NCBI GenBank assembly: GCA_016714445.1
Contig: JADJNF010000001.1
Location: forward strand, 1,364,001-1,428,000
DNA from: Saprospiraceae bacterium
GTDB lineage: Bacteria; Bacteroidota; Bacteroidia; Chitinophagales; Saprospiraceae
DNA length: 64,000 nucleotides
Direction: 5' to 3'
The notes under the pieces were generated by a model that saw only the letters and a program-made list of their open reading frames with translations, searched no databases and was not told where the DNA came from. Positions 8,803 through 16,689 of the stretch are shown here, one piece after another. Every line of letters begins with the position of its first letter. Within the stretch, counting starts at the first letter, position 1. A program made the translations under genes and the position numbers.

Positions 8803-10812
8803 TCAGAATAATCTTGCTTTAAGAAAAACACCAAAATGCATGGGAGAAGCCGCTTCATAATACCGCTGGCCTGCAGCATTGGTTCTGAAATTGGAATATT
8901 CCGTCAGATTAAATACGTTATTGCCCAGCAATCCGATGGTTAACCTTTTGGACAATTTGGATCCGGAAGACAATACAAAATTTAATTCACTATATGGTTT
9001 GGTTTCAACCAGATTGGCGTCATCCAGCCACATACTGCTGTTCGATGAAGCCAATATCTGAACCATTACACATTGCTGTATGTCCATGGTCAGATTGACA
9101 TTAAGTTTGTGGTGAGGTATCAGCGGCTGTCGGTTTCCGGAAAAATCTGCTAAATCAGTTGTAAAAGTGGTATATCTGTAATCCGCAAAAGTATAATTAA
9201 TATCCGCCTGTATCCATTCAGCAGGTTGCCATTTAACAGCCATTTCCACTCCGGCCCTTGACCCTGTGGGTGCATTCCGGTAATATGTTCGTCCGGGAGT
9301 AGCAGCCAGCTCATAGCCTTGTATCTGATCAGAAATCGCAATATAAAATACAGCAGCCGAACATTCCAATTGTACAGACGGACTTATTTTTATACCAAGT
9401 TCCGTCTGGACCGATGATTCAGGATTCAATGATGTATTAAACCCTCCTGCTCCTGTTGGATTATTGGTCAGTTCATTCAGGGCCGGCATTTCAAAAGATG
9501 TGGAAATATTGGCATAAGTCACCATAGTTTTGCTGAAATGATAACCAATACCAAATGCTCCATTCAGACGGTTATACTTTTTTTGCCCATCCTGATTGCC
9601 ATCAGACAAAAAGTGATCGGCAAGCCGGTAAACATTATGGTCATATCTAAGGAGCTGGTGAAACGAAAATCCCGAAAGATTTAGTTGCCATTGCTGATAA
9701 AGGGCCAGATTAATGACACTTTCATTCTGGTCTGCGGTGCTGCTCCCCTTAGTCCCATTGAGATTTCTATACAGACTGCGTCGGTCATCCTGATACTCTG
9801 CAGATTGCCCTAGGGTAAAAATGCTGTTTTTAAATCCCCGATATTCCCAGGCATTATTAATGCCCAGAAAATCTCTGTTCAGATCGATCCACCCACCGGC
9901 TTCAAAAGGAAGCCTGCCGGTAAATACTCTTTTGCGATAAAAAACCGAGGTGATCCAGGTAGCATTTTCGGACGGCGAGTAGATGGATTTTACTGCTGAA
10001 AGTAAACCACCGACCGATTCTCCGGCTTTAAACATAACATTTCTTGCATTGGCCTGATATTTATTGCTCATAAATTCATTTGCATTCAATGCACCAGGGT
10101 CATTTCCTTCCGGAGAATAATACAAACTGTTGATAAAATCCAACTGCCATTGGTTATTTACAGAAAATCTTGTTTTGTTGTACAGCGTATTGTTCTGAGC
10201 ACCGGCATAATCTCTCTTGCTTCTGAAGGTATGGTGATGGACGGACAACAAATTTTCCAGCTTGCCTTTTGAAGTACCGTATGTTAGTCCCGCATCATAG
10301 GAACCCAGACTGTTGAACCGGGTATTAATACTCATTCCTCTCTTAAAAGCCGGACTTTTCATAGAGATGGCACCACCACCTGCATTTCCCAATCTTGCCG
10401 CCAGACCGGATCGTACCACATCCAGTTCGCTGATATCATATATGCTGAGCTCGTCCAGCTGTGAAGTTCCATCCGGTGATGTCAGGGGTATTCCATCCTG
10501 AAAAATACGTATACCTCTGATGCCAAAAGCAGATCTGCTGCCATAACCTCTGATTGCGATACGCACATCCTGAGCAAAATTTTCACCATTAAAACTCTGT
10601 ACACCCGTAAGCCGGTCAAATACATTTTTTACACTGTTCTGATAGTTATCTCCGGCAGACAAGGTGTCCTTTTGATAAGTCCAGGGCAAATATCTCACAG
10701 GTCTCATATCAGATAAAAGGACTTCATCGAGCATACCGGTGATCATGGTATCCGCTACTTGGCCTGCGGCTAACCATGGTATGAAGATTAAAAATACTAT
10801 CCTTTTGATCAT
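8803..10812 (-). CDS. TonB-dependent outer membrane receptor
   Basis: 669 residues from ATG 10812, where a signal peptide begins (MIKRIVFLIFIPWLAAGQ). An open frame upstream to 11019 overlaps the divergent U32 gene and lacks any signal peptide, so it is rejected as the start. The plug domain spans about 45-165 (NVFDRLTGVQSFNGENFAQD, then IRGYGSRSAFGIRGIRI and GGGAISMKS). A 22-strand-like barrel follows and ends in a terminal Phe (GVFLKARLF). Such receptors import iron chelates, cobalamin or sugars using TonB energy. No SusD partner or carboxypeptidase-like N-terminal domain is present, so a siderophore or metal substrate is more likely than a glycan, but this is inference. Confidence 0.9.
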   Translation of the reverse strand: MIKRIVFLIFIPWLAAGQVADTMITGMLDEVLLSDMRPVRYLPWTYQKDTLSAGDNYQNSVKNVFDRLTGVQSFNGENFAQDVRIAIRGYGSRSAFGIRGIRIFQDGIPLTSPDGTSQLDELSIYDISELDVVRSGLAARLGNAGGGAISMKSPAFKRGMSINTRFNSLGSYDAGLTYGTSKGKLENLLSVHHHTFRSKRDYAGAQNNTLYNKTRFSVNNQWQLDFINSLYYSPEGNDPGALNANEFMSNKYQANARNVMFKAGESVGGLLSAVKSIYSPSENATWITSVFYRKRVFTGRLPFEAGGWIDLNRDFLGINNAWEYRGFKNSIFTLGQSAEYQDDRRSLYRNLNGTKGSSTADQNESVINLALYQQWQLNLSGFSFHQLLRYDHNVYRLADHFLSDGNQDGQKKYNRLNGAFGIGYHFSKTMVTYANISTSFEMPALNELTNNPTGAGGFNTSLNPESSVQTELGIKISPSVQLECSAAVFYIAISDQIQGYELAATPGRTYYRNAPTGSRAGVEMAVKWQPAEWIQADINYTFADYRYTTFTTDLADFSGNRQPLIPHHKLNVNLTMDIQQCVMVQILASSNSSMWLDDANLVETKPYSELNFVLSSGSKLSKRLTIGLLGNNVFNLTEYSNFRTNAAGQRYYEAASPMHFGVFLKARLF

Positions 10813-10910
10813 GAATATTAAAATATGGTCAAAAGTATAAAAATCGGGCCACTTCATCATGAAGGTATTGATGATAAACATACATTCTATAGCTTTTCCT
10901 AAAGAAACCT

Positions 10911-10918
10911 TACCTTTG
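10911..10918 (+). promoter_or_regulatory. -7 box TACCTTTG before U32 gene
   Basis: TACCTTTG matches the Bacteroidota sigma-A -7 consensus TAnnTTTG exactly, 36 bases before the ATG at 10955. No clear -33 TTTG stands at the usual 19-21 base spacing. Its position inside the longer open frame favours the 10955 start. Confidence 0.5.
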
Positions 10919-10954
10919 CGGAGATTTAAAATCAAAACAGATTTACTTCTTTCC

Positions 10955-12844
10955 ATGAAACAAAAAATCGAAATCCTGGCACCTGCCAAAAATCTGATAC
11001 AAGGGATTGCTGCCATCAATGCAGGTGCAGACGCTGTTTATATAGGTGCACCGTTATTTGGCGCGCGTACCAATGCGACCAATTCTCTCGATGATATCGC
11101 CGAAATGGTGAGATATGCACACTTGTTTAAGGCGCAGGTTTTTGTGGTCATCAATACGATATTGTATGACGACGAACTAAAAACCTGTCGGGAACTGATC
11201 TATAAATTGTACGATATCGGCGTAGATGCACTCATCATTCAGGATATGGCTATCCTCGAGATGGACCTGCCGCCTATCGTACTGCATGCAAGTACACAAG
11301 CCAACAATCGAGACCCTAAACATGTAAAATTTCTTAAAGATGTCGGTATCAAAAGAGTGGTGCTCGCTCGTGAACTCAATCTGGATCAGGTCAAAGAAAT
11401 ACACGAAGCCACGGACGTAGAACTTGAGTTTTTTGTTTCGGGTGCACTTTGTGTTTCCTTCAGTGGCAATTGTTATATGAGTATCGCCAATGGTGAGCGT
11501 AGTGCCAATCGTGGGTCATGTGCTCAAAACTGTCGATTGCCTTATGAGCTCATCGATGGAACAGGGAAGACACTGATCCAAACAGCGCATTTGCTTTCCA
11601 TAAAAGATCTGGACCTGAGCGATCAGTTGCCCGCATTGATAGAAGCAGGTATTTCGTCATTCAAAATAGAAGGACGACTCAAAGACATCGTTTATGTCAA
11701 AAATAATACATCTTACCTGAGAAAAAGATTGGATGATTTTCTGGAAAATAATATGGACAAATACCAAAAAGCATCATCAGGAAGGACTTTTTATAACTTC
11801 GAACCGAAAATGGATCGGAGTTTTAACCGTGGATATACCGACTATTTTGTCAATAAAAGAAAAGAGAAAATCGGTAGCTGGGATACACCAAAATCACAAG
11901 GTCAGTACATAGGAAAAGTCCTGGAAATCAAGGCAAATGGATATGTTGTAGAAAATTATGAGCAACTCAACAATGCGGATGGACTCTATTTTATCAATGC
12001 CAATGGAGAAGCGGATGGTGCTCAAATCAATATCATCGTCAATGATGTAGTGGTGCTCAACTCGCCAAAATCTATCGAAATCGGAACAGTCATTTATAGA
12101 AATTCTGATGCAGAATTCAATAAATTGGTGGAGCAGGAAAAAAGTGCCATACGTAAAATCGGTGTTCATCTGCAATTTTCGGAAACAGAAGATGTGTTCA
12201 GATTGCTTGCTACGGACGAAGATGGTCACCAAAGCGAAATGTCGATGTTGAGTGAAAAAACGTTAGCCAATAGTGCCGAATCCGTTATTCCCAATATCAA
12301 AAAGAATCTGGCAAAAACAGGAAATACCGTATTTATCGTGGATGATATCGACGTGACAATGACCGATAACTGGTTTTTGCCAATATCAAAAGTAAATGAA
12401 ATCAGAAGAGAAGTTCTCGAGCAATTGGTAGAAATACGCATCTCGCAGTACCATAGAGAAACGCAGCCAATAGTCAAAACAGATCATCCCTACCCTGTCG
12501 ACAAACTGGACTTCACCTACAATGTGTCCAATCAAATGGCAAGGAATTTTTATAAACGCCATGGTGTCAAAGATATAGAAAAAGCCTTCGAACTACAATG
12601 GGATCCCGGCAAATCCAGGGTAATGGTCACGAAGTATTGTGTCAAGTATGAACTGGGCAAATGTGCCAGATTCCAACGTGCTACCATGGGTGAAAAAATC
12701 GCAGAACCGCTCACACTCAAACATGGGGAAGTCGAGTACAAGCTCAAATTTAACTGTAAGCCGTGTGAGATGGAAATCTGGGAGAAAGATGCCGAGCTGG
12801 AATACATCGATGAAGATGTACAGATGGGGTATGTGAAGAAGTAA
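10955..12844 (+). CDS. U32-family peptidase / RlhA-like protein
   Basis: 629 residues from ATG 10955 (MKQKIEILAPAKNLIQG). The frame extends 32 codons upstream, but a -7 box lies in that stretch. The TIM-barrel-like U32 domain covers about 1-300 and carries the family signature EFFVSGALCVSFSGNCYMS followed by RGSCAQNCR. A long C-terminal extension follows, ending with a four-cysteine cluster (KYCVKYELGKCARF, then CKPCEME) that probably binds metal or an Fe-S centre. Size and arrangement resemble E. coli RlhA, which hydroxylates 23S rRNA C2501; other U32 members act on tRNA or are called collagenase-like proteases. RNA modification is therefore more likely than proteolysis. The stop overlaps the next start (TAATG). 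Confidence 0.85.
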   Translation: MKQKIEILAPAKNLIQGIAAINAGADAVYIGAPLFGARTNATNSLDDIAEMVRYAHLFKAQVFVVINTILYDDELKTCRELIYKLYDIGVDALIIQDMAILEMDLPPIVLHASTQANNRDPKHVKFLKDVGIKRVVLARELNLDQVKEIHEATDVELEFFVSGALCVSFSGNCYMSIANGERSANRGSCAQNCRLPYELIDGTGKTLIQTAHLLSIKDLDLSDQLPALIEAGISSFKIEGRLKDIVYVKNNTSYLRKRLDDFLENNMDKYQKASSGRTFYNFEPKMDRSFNRGYTDYFVNKRKEKIGSWDTPKSQGQYIGKVLEIKANGYVVENYEQLNNADGLYFINANGEADGAQINIIVNDVVVLNSPKSIEIGTVIYRNSDAEFNKLVEQEKSAIRKIGVHLQFSETEDVFRLLATDEDGHQSEMSMLSEKTLANSAESVIPNIKKNLAKTGNTVFIVDDIDVTMTDNWFLPISKVNEIRREVLEQLVEIRISQYHRETQPIVKTDHPYPVDKLDFTYNVSNQMARNFYKRHGVKDIEKAFELQWDPGKSRVMVTKYCVKYELGKCARFQRATMGEKIAEPLTLKHGEVEYKLKFNCKPCEMEIWEKDAELEYIDEDVQMGYVKK

Positions 12845-13298
12845 TGAGTGAATCTAAAAAATTGATAAATGACGTCATTACTTTCCATATTATTGTCTAC
12901 TGTTTTTTTTTGTACTTGCAGGAATTCATGTGTATTGGGGACTTGGCGGTAAGTGGGCTTTGGCAGATGCATTTCCGACAAAGGAAGATGGGACTTCATT
13001 ATCAAAAGTGCCGGGCGTCGTGGCATCATTTATAGTGGCAACAGGACTATTCGTTTTTGGCCTTTTTTATCTCATAAATGGACAGATAATATCTGTTGTA
13101 TTACCAAGTTATTTGAGTGTTTATGGTTATTGGATTATTGCCTTCATTTTTTTCTTACGGGCTGTAGGAGATTTTAAGTATATAGGAATGTTTAAAAAAA
13201 TAAAGAAAACTTCTTTTGCTAAAAATGATACAAAGATTTACACGCCTTTGTGTATTTTTATAAGTTGTCTGACTTTTTTACTGATATATTTAGATTAA
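12844..13298 (+). pseudogene. DUF3995 membrane protein split by a -1 shift in a T9 run
   Basis: The ATG at 12844 overlaps the stop of the U32 gene (TAATG), an arrangement expected for a coupled gene. That frame reads MSESKKLINDVITFHIIVYC then FF and becomes senseless after nine Ts at 12903-12911. The next frame takes over exactly there: VLAGIHVYWGLGGKWA, FPTKEDG, VPGVVASFIVATGLFVFGLF, and runs to a stop at 13298. Together they make one DUF3995-type protein of about 151 residues with four membrane helices and the family motif H-x-YW-x-x-GGKW. Ten Ts (or seven) would restore the frame. It may be a true mutation, phase-variable tract, slippage site or sequencing error. Function of the family is unknown. 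Confidence 0.75.
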
Positions 13299-13303
13299 AA
13301 TCC

Positions 13304-13786
13304 CTACACCATCTCCTGACCTGACAACTCATCCATCATAGAAGTCATAATGAGATTTTCGTCAAAGATGGCACTGAATACAAACGGTCTGCCTTCATTC
13401 ACATATTGATAAATGTGCCAGTCGGTAGGTGGCGTATACAAATCTTTAAGTTCATCGGCATGTACCCAATACAGTTCTCCTTCATCACAATCAGGTGCAG
13501 GAATCCAGGGAATCTCTACTGAATAAATAAAACTTACCCAATTATAATTCACGGGAGATGTCTCCGTGAGCACGCCACAAAACTTCGGGTCAGAGATGGC
13601 GATTCCTGTTTCTTCCATCGTCTCACGAATGACTGCCTGAATGGGCGATTCGTATGGATCAATTTTACCACCTACAGGAACAAACTTACCCTGATTGGGT
13701 ACTTTGGCTCGTTTGAGCAGGAGGTATTGGTCACCACTTTTGATGATGCAAAATACGGCTACACGTTTTATGCCTTCGGGAGTCAT
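13304..13786 (-). CDS. Nudix hydrolase
   Basis: 160 residues. The Nudix box is complete: GGKIDPYESPIQAVIRETME then ETGI, with the RETMEE core that binds magnesium. The fold spans about 8-130 (KRVAVFCIIKSGDQYLLLKR, FCGVLTE, WVSFIYSVEI). Family members cleave nucleoside diphosphates linked to another moiety, such as 8-oxo-dGTP or ADP-sugars; the substrate cannot be told here. The gene is convergent with the DUF3995 gene, with only 5 bases between stops, and is transcribed separately from its downstream neighbour on the other side. Confidence 0.9.
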   Translation of the reverse strand: MTPEGIKRVAVFCIIKSGDQYLLLKRAKVPNQGKFVPVGGKIDPYESPIQAVIRETMEETGIAISDPKFCGVLTETSPVNYNWVSFIYSVEIPWIPAPDCDEGELYWVHADELKDLYTPPTDWHIYQYVNEGRPFVFSAIFDENLIMTSMMDELSGQEMV

Positions 13787-13819
13787 GAGTACTGTTACAA
13801 TTATTAACCCATTAAGAAT

Positions 13820-14443
13820 CTATTTATTCCTAGAATATGCATCTGCCACTCCTTTTGGTGTAAAAGCTTTATATAAATTATAAACTCCAATGCATATCAA
13901 CGACGCACCAAAAACACGGCGACCTCCATAAATAAAAGAATAAAGTGCTAAAATTAACCCAGGCACAAAACAAACAAAACCAATCAACAAATACTTATTC
14001 TTCTCCCCACCTGTAGGAGTTTCTGTATATTGTCTGTAATTTTCTATTTGAATTCTTACTTCATTTTCTGTTACACATGGGGATACAGTTTCACTAATTA
14101 TATCATCGTCAGATTTTCCTTCACTTGCCAATAGTTTTACTTTGTTGGTAGTTTCTTCAATAATGATATTTTTGGTTCTCTCTTTTATACTTTCAAACAC
14201 ATTTTCGTCTAATAATGCAAATTCTGCCTTCTTCTGTTCTAAAGTCCCTGCCATCATATATTCCTTAAGCTTAACACCATATTCTTCTTCAAGTATACTT
14301 TTAGCGCTAAACAAAATTTTATCCACATCTGATGTATAAAGTCCTTTTGAAATTAATTGTTCCTGAATTTTTTCTATAGATGTGTTATTTTTCATTTCAG
14401 CAGCAACTTCTTCTGCAAATTTGACCTTTTCTTGATACGTCAT
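13820..14443 (-). CDS. small two-helix membrane protein of unknown function
   Basis: 207 residues, not recognised. The first 145 residues are soluble, charged and helical, with three short repeats of the type EEVAAEMKNNTSIEKIQEQL, KVKLLASEGKSDDDIISETV and EVRIQIENYRQY, resembling small three-helix units in which a Lys/Glu helix is followed by an Ile-rich one. Two membrane helices follow at about 150-172 (LLIGFVCFVPGLILALYSFI) and 176-193 (GASLICIGVYNLYKA). The stretch is AT-richer than its surroundings. It ends 33 bases from the start of the Nudix gene on the same strand, so they may be co-transcribed. Confidence 0.65.
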   Translation of the reverse strand: MTYQEKVKFAEEVAAEMKNNTSIEKIQEQLISKGLYTSDVDKILFSAKSILEEEYGVKLKEYMMAGTLEQKKAEFALLDENVFESIKERTKNIIIEETTNKVKLLASEGKSDDDIISETVSPCVTENEVRIQIENYRQYTETPTGGEKNKYLLIGFVCFVPGLILALYSFIYGGRRVFGASLICIGVYNLYKAFTPKGVADAYSRNK

Positions 14444-14546
14444 TTTTTAAATTTTAAGTATTTTTAATATTTGGTAAAATTACAATAATATTTTTTTCTA
14501 CACTAGAAGTTGATGGATAAAACATATTCTAAAAAAAAATTTAAAC

Positions 14547-15125
14547 TTATTTTTTTAACTCTTCTTTTGCCTGCTTTATCATACTTTCTAATATTTGTTT
14601 TCTCAAATCTGTACCACGATGCAACTTTCTTACTTTAAAGTATTCATCTGTCGAAACCTGCTTCACTTTGTCAAAAGGTGTTTCATTAAAAGAAAATGTC
14701 CAATTTTTTTCAATTAGTAATTTCGATTTTATTACTTCATACTCACCTTCAATAATAAAACTATCAATTTGAAACTTTTTTACTCCGTAATTTTTATAAT
14801 ATTGTTTTAATCCTTTCTCTGATCCATATATGATATTTTCGATATAATAAGTTTCTAAGCCAGGATTCAATAAATAATCCTTATTGTTATCAAGTATAAT
14901 TTCATATTTTTTATCATCATTGACTATTAAATTTTCTTTTCCAAAAATTAAGCTTATAGTTTTCATTTCACCAGGTAATATGATAATTTTTTCAGTTTGA
15001 TCAAATTTTATTGAAATTGATTTCTCTGTGGGGTTGTCTACTAAAATTTCTTTAGGTTTTGAATTACAAGCTAATAAACCAACAATGAAAATTAATTGCC
15101 ACCAAAAAAGTACATTTCGCCCCAT
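14547..15125 (-). CDS. lipoprotein of unknown function
   Basis: 192 residues with a lipoprotein signal peptide: hydrophobic segment about 6-19 and lipobox GLLAC, so the mature protein begins at Cys 20 and is anchored in a membrane. The first part of the mature chain (IKFDQTEKIIILPGEMKTIS) looks like a beta-rich immunoglobulin-like fold; the second half is Lys/Glu-rich. Codon and base use are strongly AT-biased, as in the neighbouring membrane protein gene, which hints at a shared accessory origin. No function can be assigned. Confidence 0.65.
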   Translation of the reverse strand: MGRNVLFWWQLIFIVGLLACNSKPKEILVDNPTEKSISIKFDQTEKIIILPGEMKTISLIFGKENLIVNDDKKYEIILDNNKDYLLNPGLETYYIENIIYGSEKGLKQYYKNYGVKKFQIDSFIIEGEYEVIKSKLLIEKNWTFSFNETPFDKVKQVSTDEYFKVRKLHRGTDLRKQILESMIKQAKEELKK

Positions 15126-15410
15126 ATCAATAAATAAATGTATTAAATAAAAGATGAAATTAATAATTATTCTTAAATAATCCTGAATAAAGTTAATTAG
15201 AACGTATTAAAATTTATTGATTCAGACTATTACACTTTTGAGAAGATACTGGTCGATACTTTTTATGATGTAAAATAAGGCTAAACTTACGAAGCCTTCA
15301 GAAGTCCCGGGAAATTATTATTGTTGCAGCCAATGATCACCACATGCCTGTTGGATAGTTAAAAACATTTTATTTCTTCGTCTGTTCGGTTGCAAAAAAA
15401 AATAAACGAC

Positions 15411-15647
15411 ATGCAAAATATCCCACGTTCTGTTCATGTAACAATTGCAGTTTTTTTATTCTTTTTGTTCGTGTGTGGATTTGATGAAGCAACTGATATT
15501 ATCTTGTTTCTCATCACATTGCTTAATATCATGGTGGTGTGGATGGTTTATTCTGTACTGAGATTTGAGTATGTTTCTCCTTACGCATTTCAGGAGCGAT
15601 TTTACGAAGATGTGGACAATAAGCGGATAAAGGATGAAGATGAATAG
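15411..15647 (+). CDS. small integral membrane protein
   Basis: 78 residues from ATG 15411 (MQNIPRSVHVTIAVFLFFLF). A TTG seven codons upstream is an unlikely alternative. There are two membrane helices, about 10-27 and 31-52 (DIILFLITLLNIMVVWMVYS), followed by a charged cytoplasmic tail rich in Asp, Glu and Lys. Nothing identifies the function. The 285-base stretch before it holds no other gene I could support; it has only short open fragments with no family resemblance. Confidence 0.55.
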   Translation: MQNIPRSVHVTIAVFLFFLFVCGFDEATDIILFLITLLNIMVVWMVYSVLRFEYVSPYAFQERFYEDVDNKRIKDEDE

Positions 15648-15756
15648 ATTAGTTTTGGTGATCAGGTGATGAAGCGATCGGTGGTAAATGGACTAAAACC
15701 CTGTCTGACTTCAATGTAAAAGGCAGGAAGGTCAACAAATAAAACCGCTCCGTAAA

Positions 15757-15788
15757 TTAGCAATTCAAACAATTTAGCAATTCAAACA
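15757..15788. repeat. tandem duplication of a 15-base unit, period 17
   Basis: TTAGCAATTCAAACA occurs twice, at 15757-15771 and 15774-15788. The second copy covers the stop codon of the DUF6495 gene on the minus strand, so the duplication probably arose by slippage at the gene end and did not change the protein. Confidence 0.7.
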
Positions 15789-16237
15789 TACATTAAGAGC
15801 TTTTCGTACCATTCACCCTGAGTGATTATCCCTCCTGCTGATATCATACGAAAGATTTCTGCTCCACGATCAGGTTTATACGATTTGGAAGTTCGCATAA
15901 AAAAGCAGGATTCAGGTTTTGTTTGTATAAGATTCTGCCAATCTTCCAATGATTTGATTGGAATGTCAGTTTCCAAAGCAATGAGATGGATGGTTTCATC
16001 TTCACATTTGAACAATTTTGCACCAGTGTCATCAAAATAGTCTATATACCTGACTTTTCTGACTATGCCATCAAACACAAAATCACTGAACAAATCAATC
16101 ATTTGTATCGCTTTAACAGGTTCGTCCCCCTTTATACGGATCCATTCCGTTGAATCTATGCCATGAACAATCAGAAAATTAATAAATTCATCTGTTAATG
16201 CTTCAAGTTCTTCTTGTGTTAGTCTTCTGTATTTCAA
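15782..16237 (-). CDS. DUF6495-family protein
   Basis: 151 residues, beginning MKYRRLTQEELEALTDEFIN, which is the characteristic opening of a small family conserved in Bacteroidota and known only as DUF6495. The middle contains IDLFSDFVFDGIVRKVRYID and a beta-hairpin with FKCEDETIHLIALE; the last 40 residues are less conserved. It is cytoplasmic, with no signal or membrane helix. It starts 10 bases after the stop of the GNAT gene and probably shares its transcript. The biochemical role is unknown. Confidence 0.75.
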   Translation of the reverse strand: MKYRRLTQEELEALTDEFINFLIVHGIDSTEWIRIKGDEPVKAIQMIDLFSDFVFDGIVRKVRYIDYFDDTGAKLFKCEDETIHLIALETDIPIKSLEDWQNLIQTKPESCFFMRTSKSYKPDRGAEIFRMISAGGIITQGEWYEKLLMYV

Positions 16238-16247
16238 TGGTCAATAT

Positions 16248-16688
16248 TTATTGCAACTCCCAAAACCACGCGTCACCAATCTCGTGATCCTGTACTATTC
16301 CTGTATGTTCAAAACCATATTTTTGTAGTATTCTGGTAGAAACATTTTGCTCCGGGGCTGTTTTGGCAGTAATTATGACCGTTTCCTCAGTTGATGCCGC
16401 TATATTTATTAAGAGTGAACAAGCCACGGAAGCCACTCCCTGCCCTTCGTAAGCCGGAAAGGTATGGTATGCTATCTCCACCTTTCCATCTACAGGAGGT
16501 CCGGTAAAGCCACAAACCCCTTTTACCACAGCACCATCCAGTATAAAATACCCTATCCAGGGTTTAACATACCTTATTTTTTTATAGAAATCATTATACA
16601 TCTCGAACATGTCCAAACATTCCTGAGTCTGAAACTCTGGTTCAGATGATCTGTTATTTACTTCTATCTCTACTAATTTCATGTTCAT
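16248..16688 (-). CDS. GNAT-family N-acetyltransferase
   Basis: 146 residues with the GNAT fold: strands GYFILDGAVVKGVCGF and KVEIAYHTFPAYEG, then the acetyl-CoA loop AYEGQGVASVACSLLIN, and the closing ILQKYGFEHTGIVQD. This layout is closest to RimJ/RimL-type or small-molecule acetyltransferases. The acceptor is unknown. It begins one base after the stop of the large BNR-repeat gene and is followed closely by DUF6495, so all three may be one transcription unit; no functional link is evident. Confidence 0.85.
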   Translation of the reverse strand: MNMKLVEIEVNNRSSEPEFQTQECLDMFEMYNDFYKKIRYVKPWIGYFILDGAVVKGVCGFTGPPVDGKVEIAYHTFPAYEGQGVASVACSLLINIAASTEETVIITAKTAPEQNVSTRILQKYGFEHTGIVQDHEIGDAWFWELQ

Positions 16689-16689
16689 G

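Noticed and set aside
10813..11019. N-terminal extension of the TonB receptor frame
   Set aside because: Overlaps the divergent U32 gene and precedes the true signal peptide at 10812.
15170..15265. open run ending DSDYYTFEKILVDTFYDVK
   Set aside because: About 22 codons between stops with no family match.
15660..15740. open run ending GGKWTKTLSDFNVKGRKVNK on the plus strand
   Set aside because: Only about 26 codons, no start, no identifiable relatives; could be a worn gene end but not supportable.
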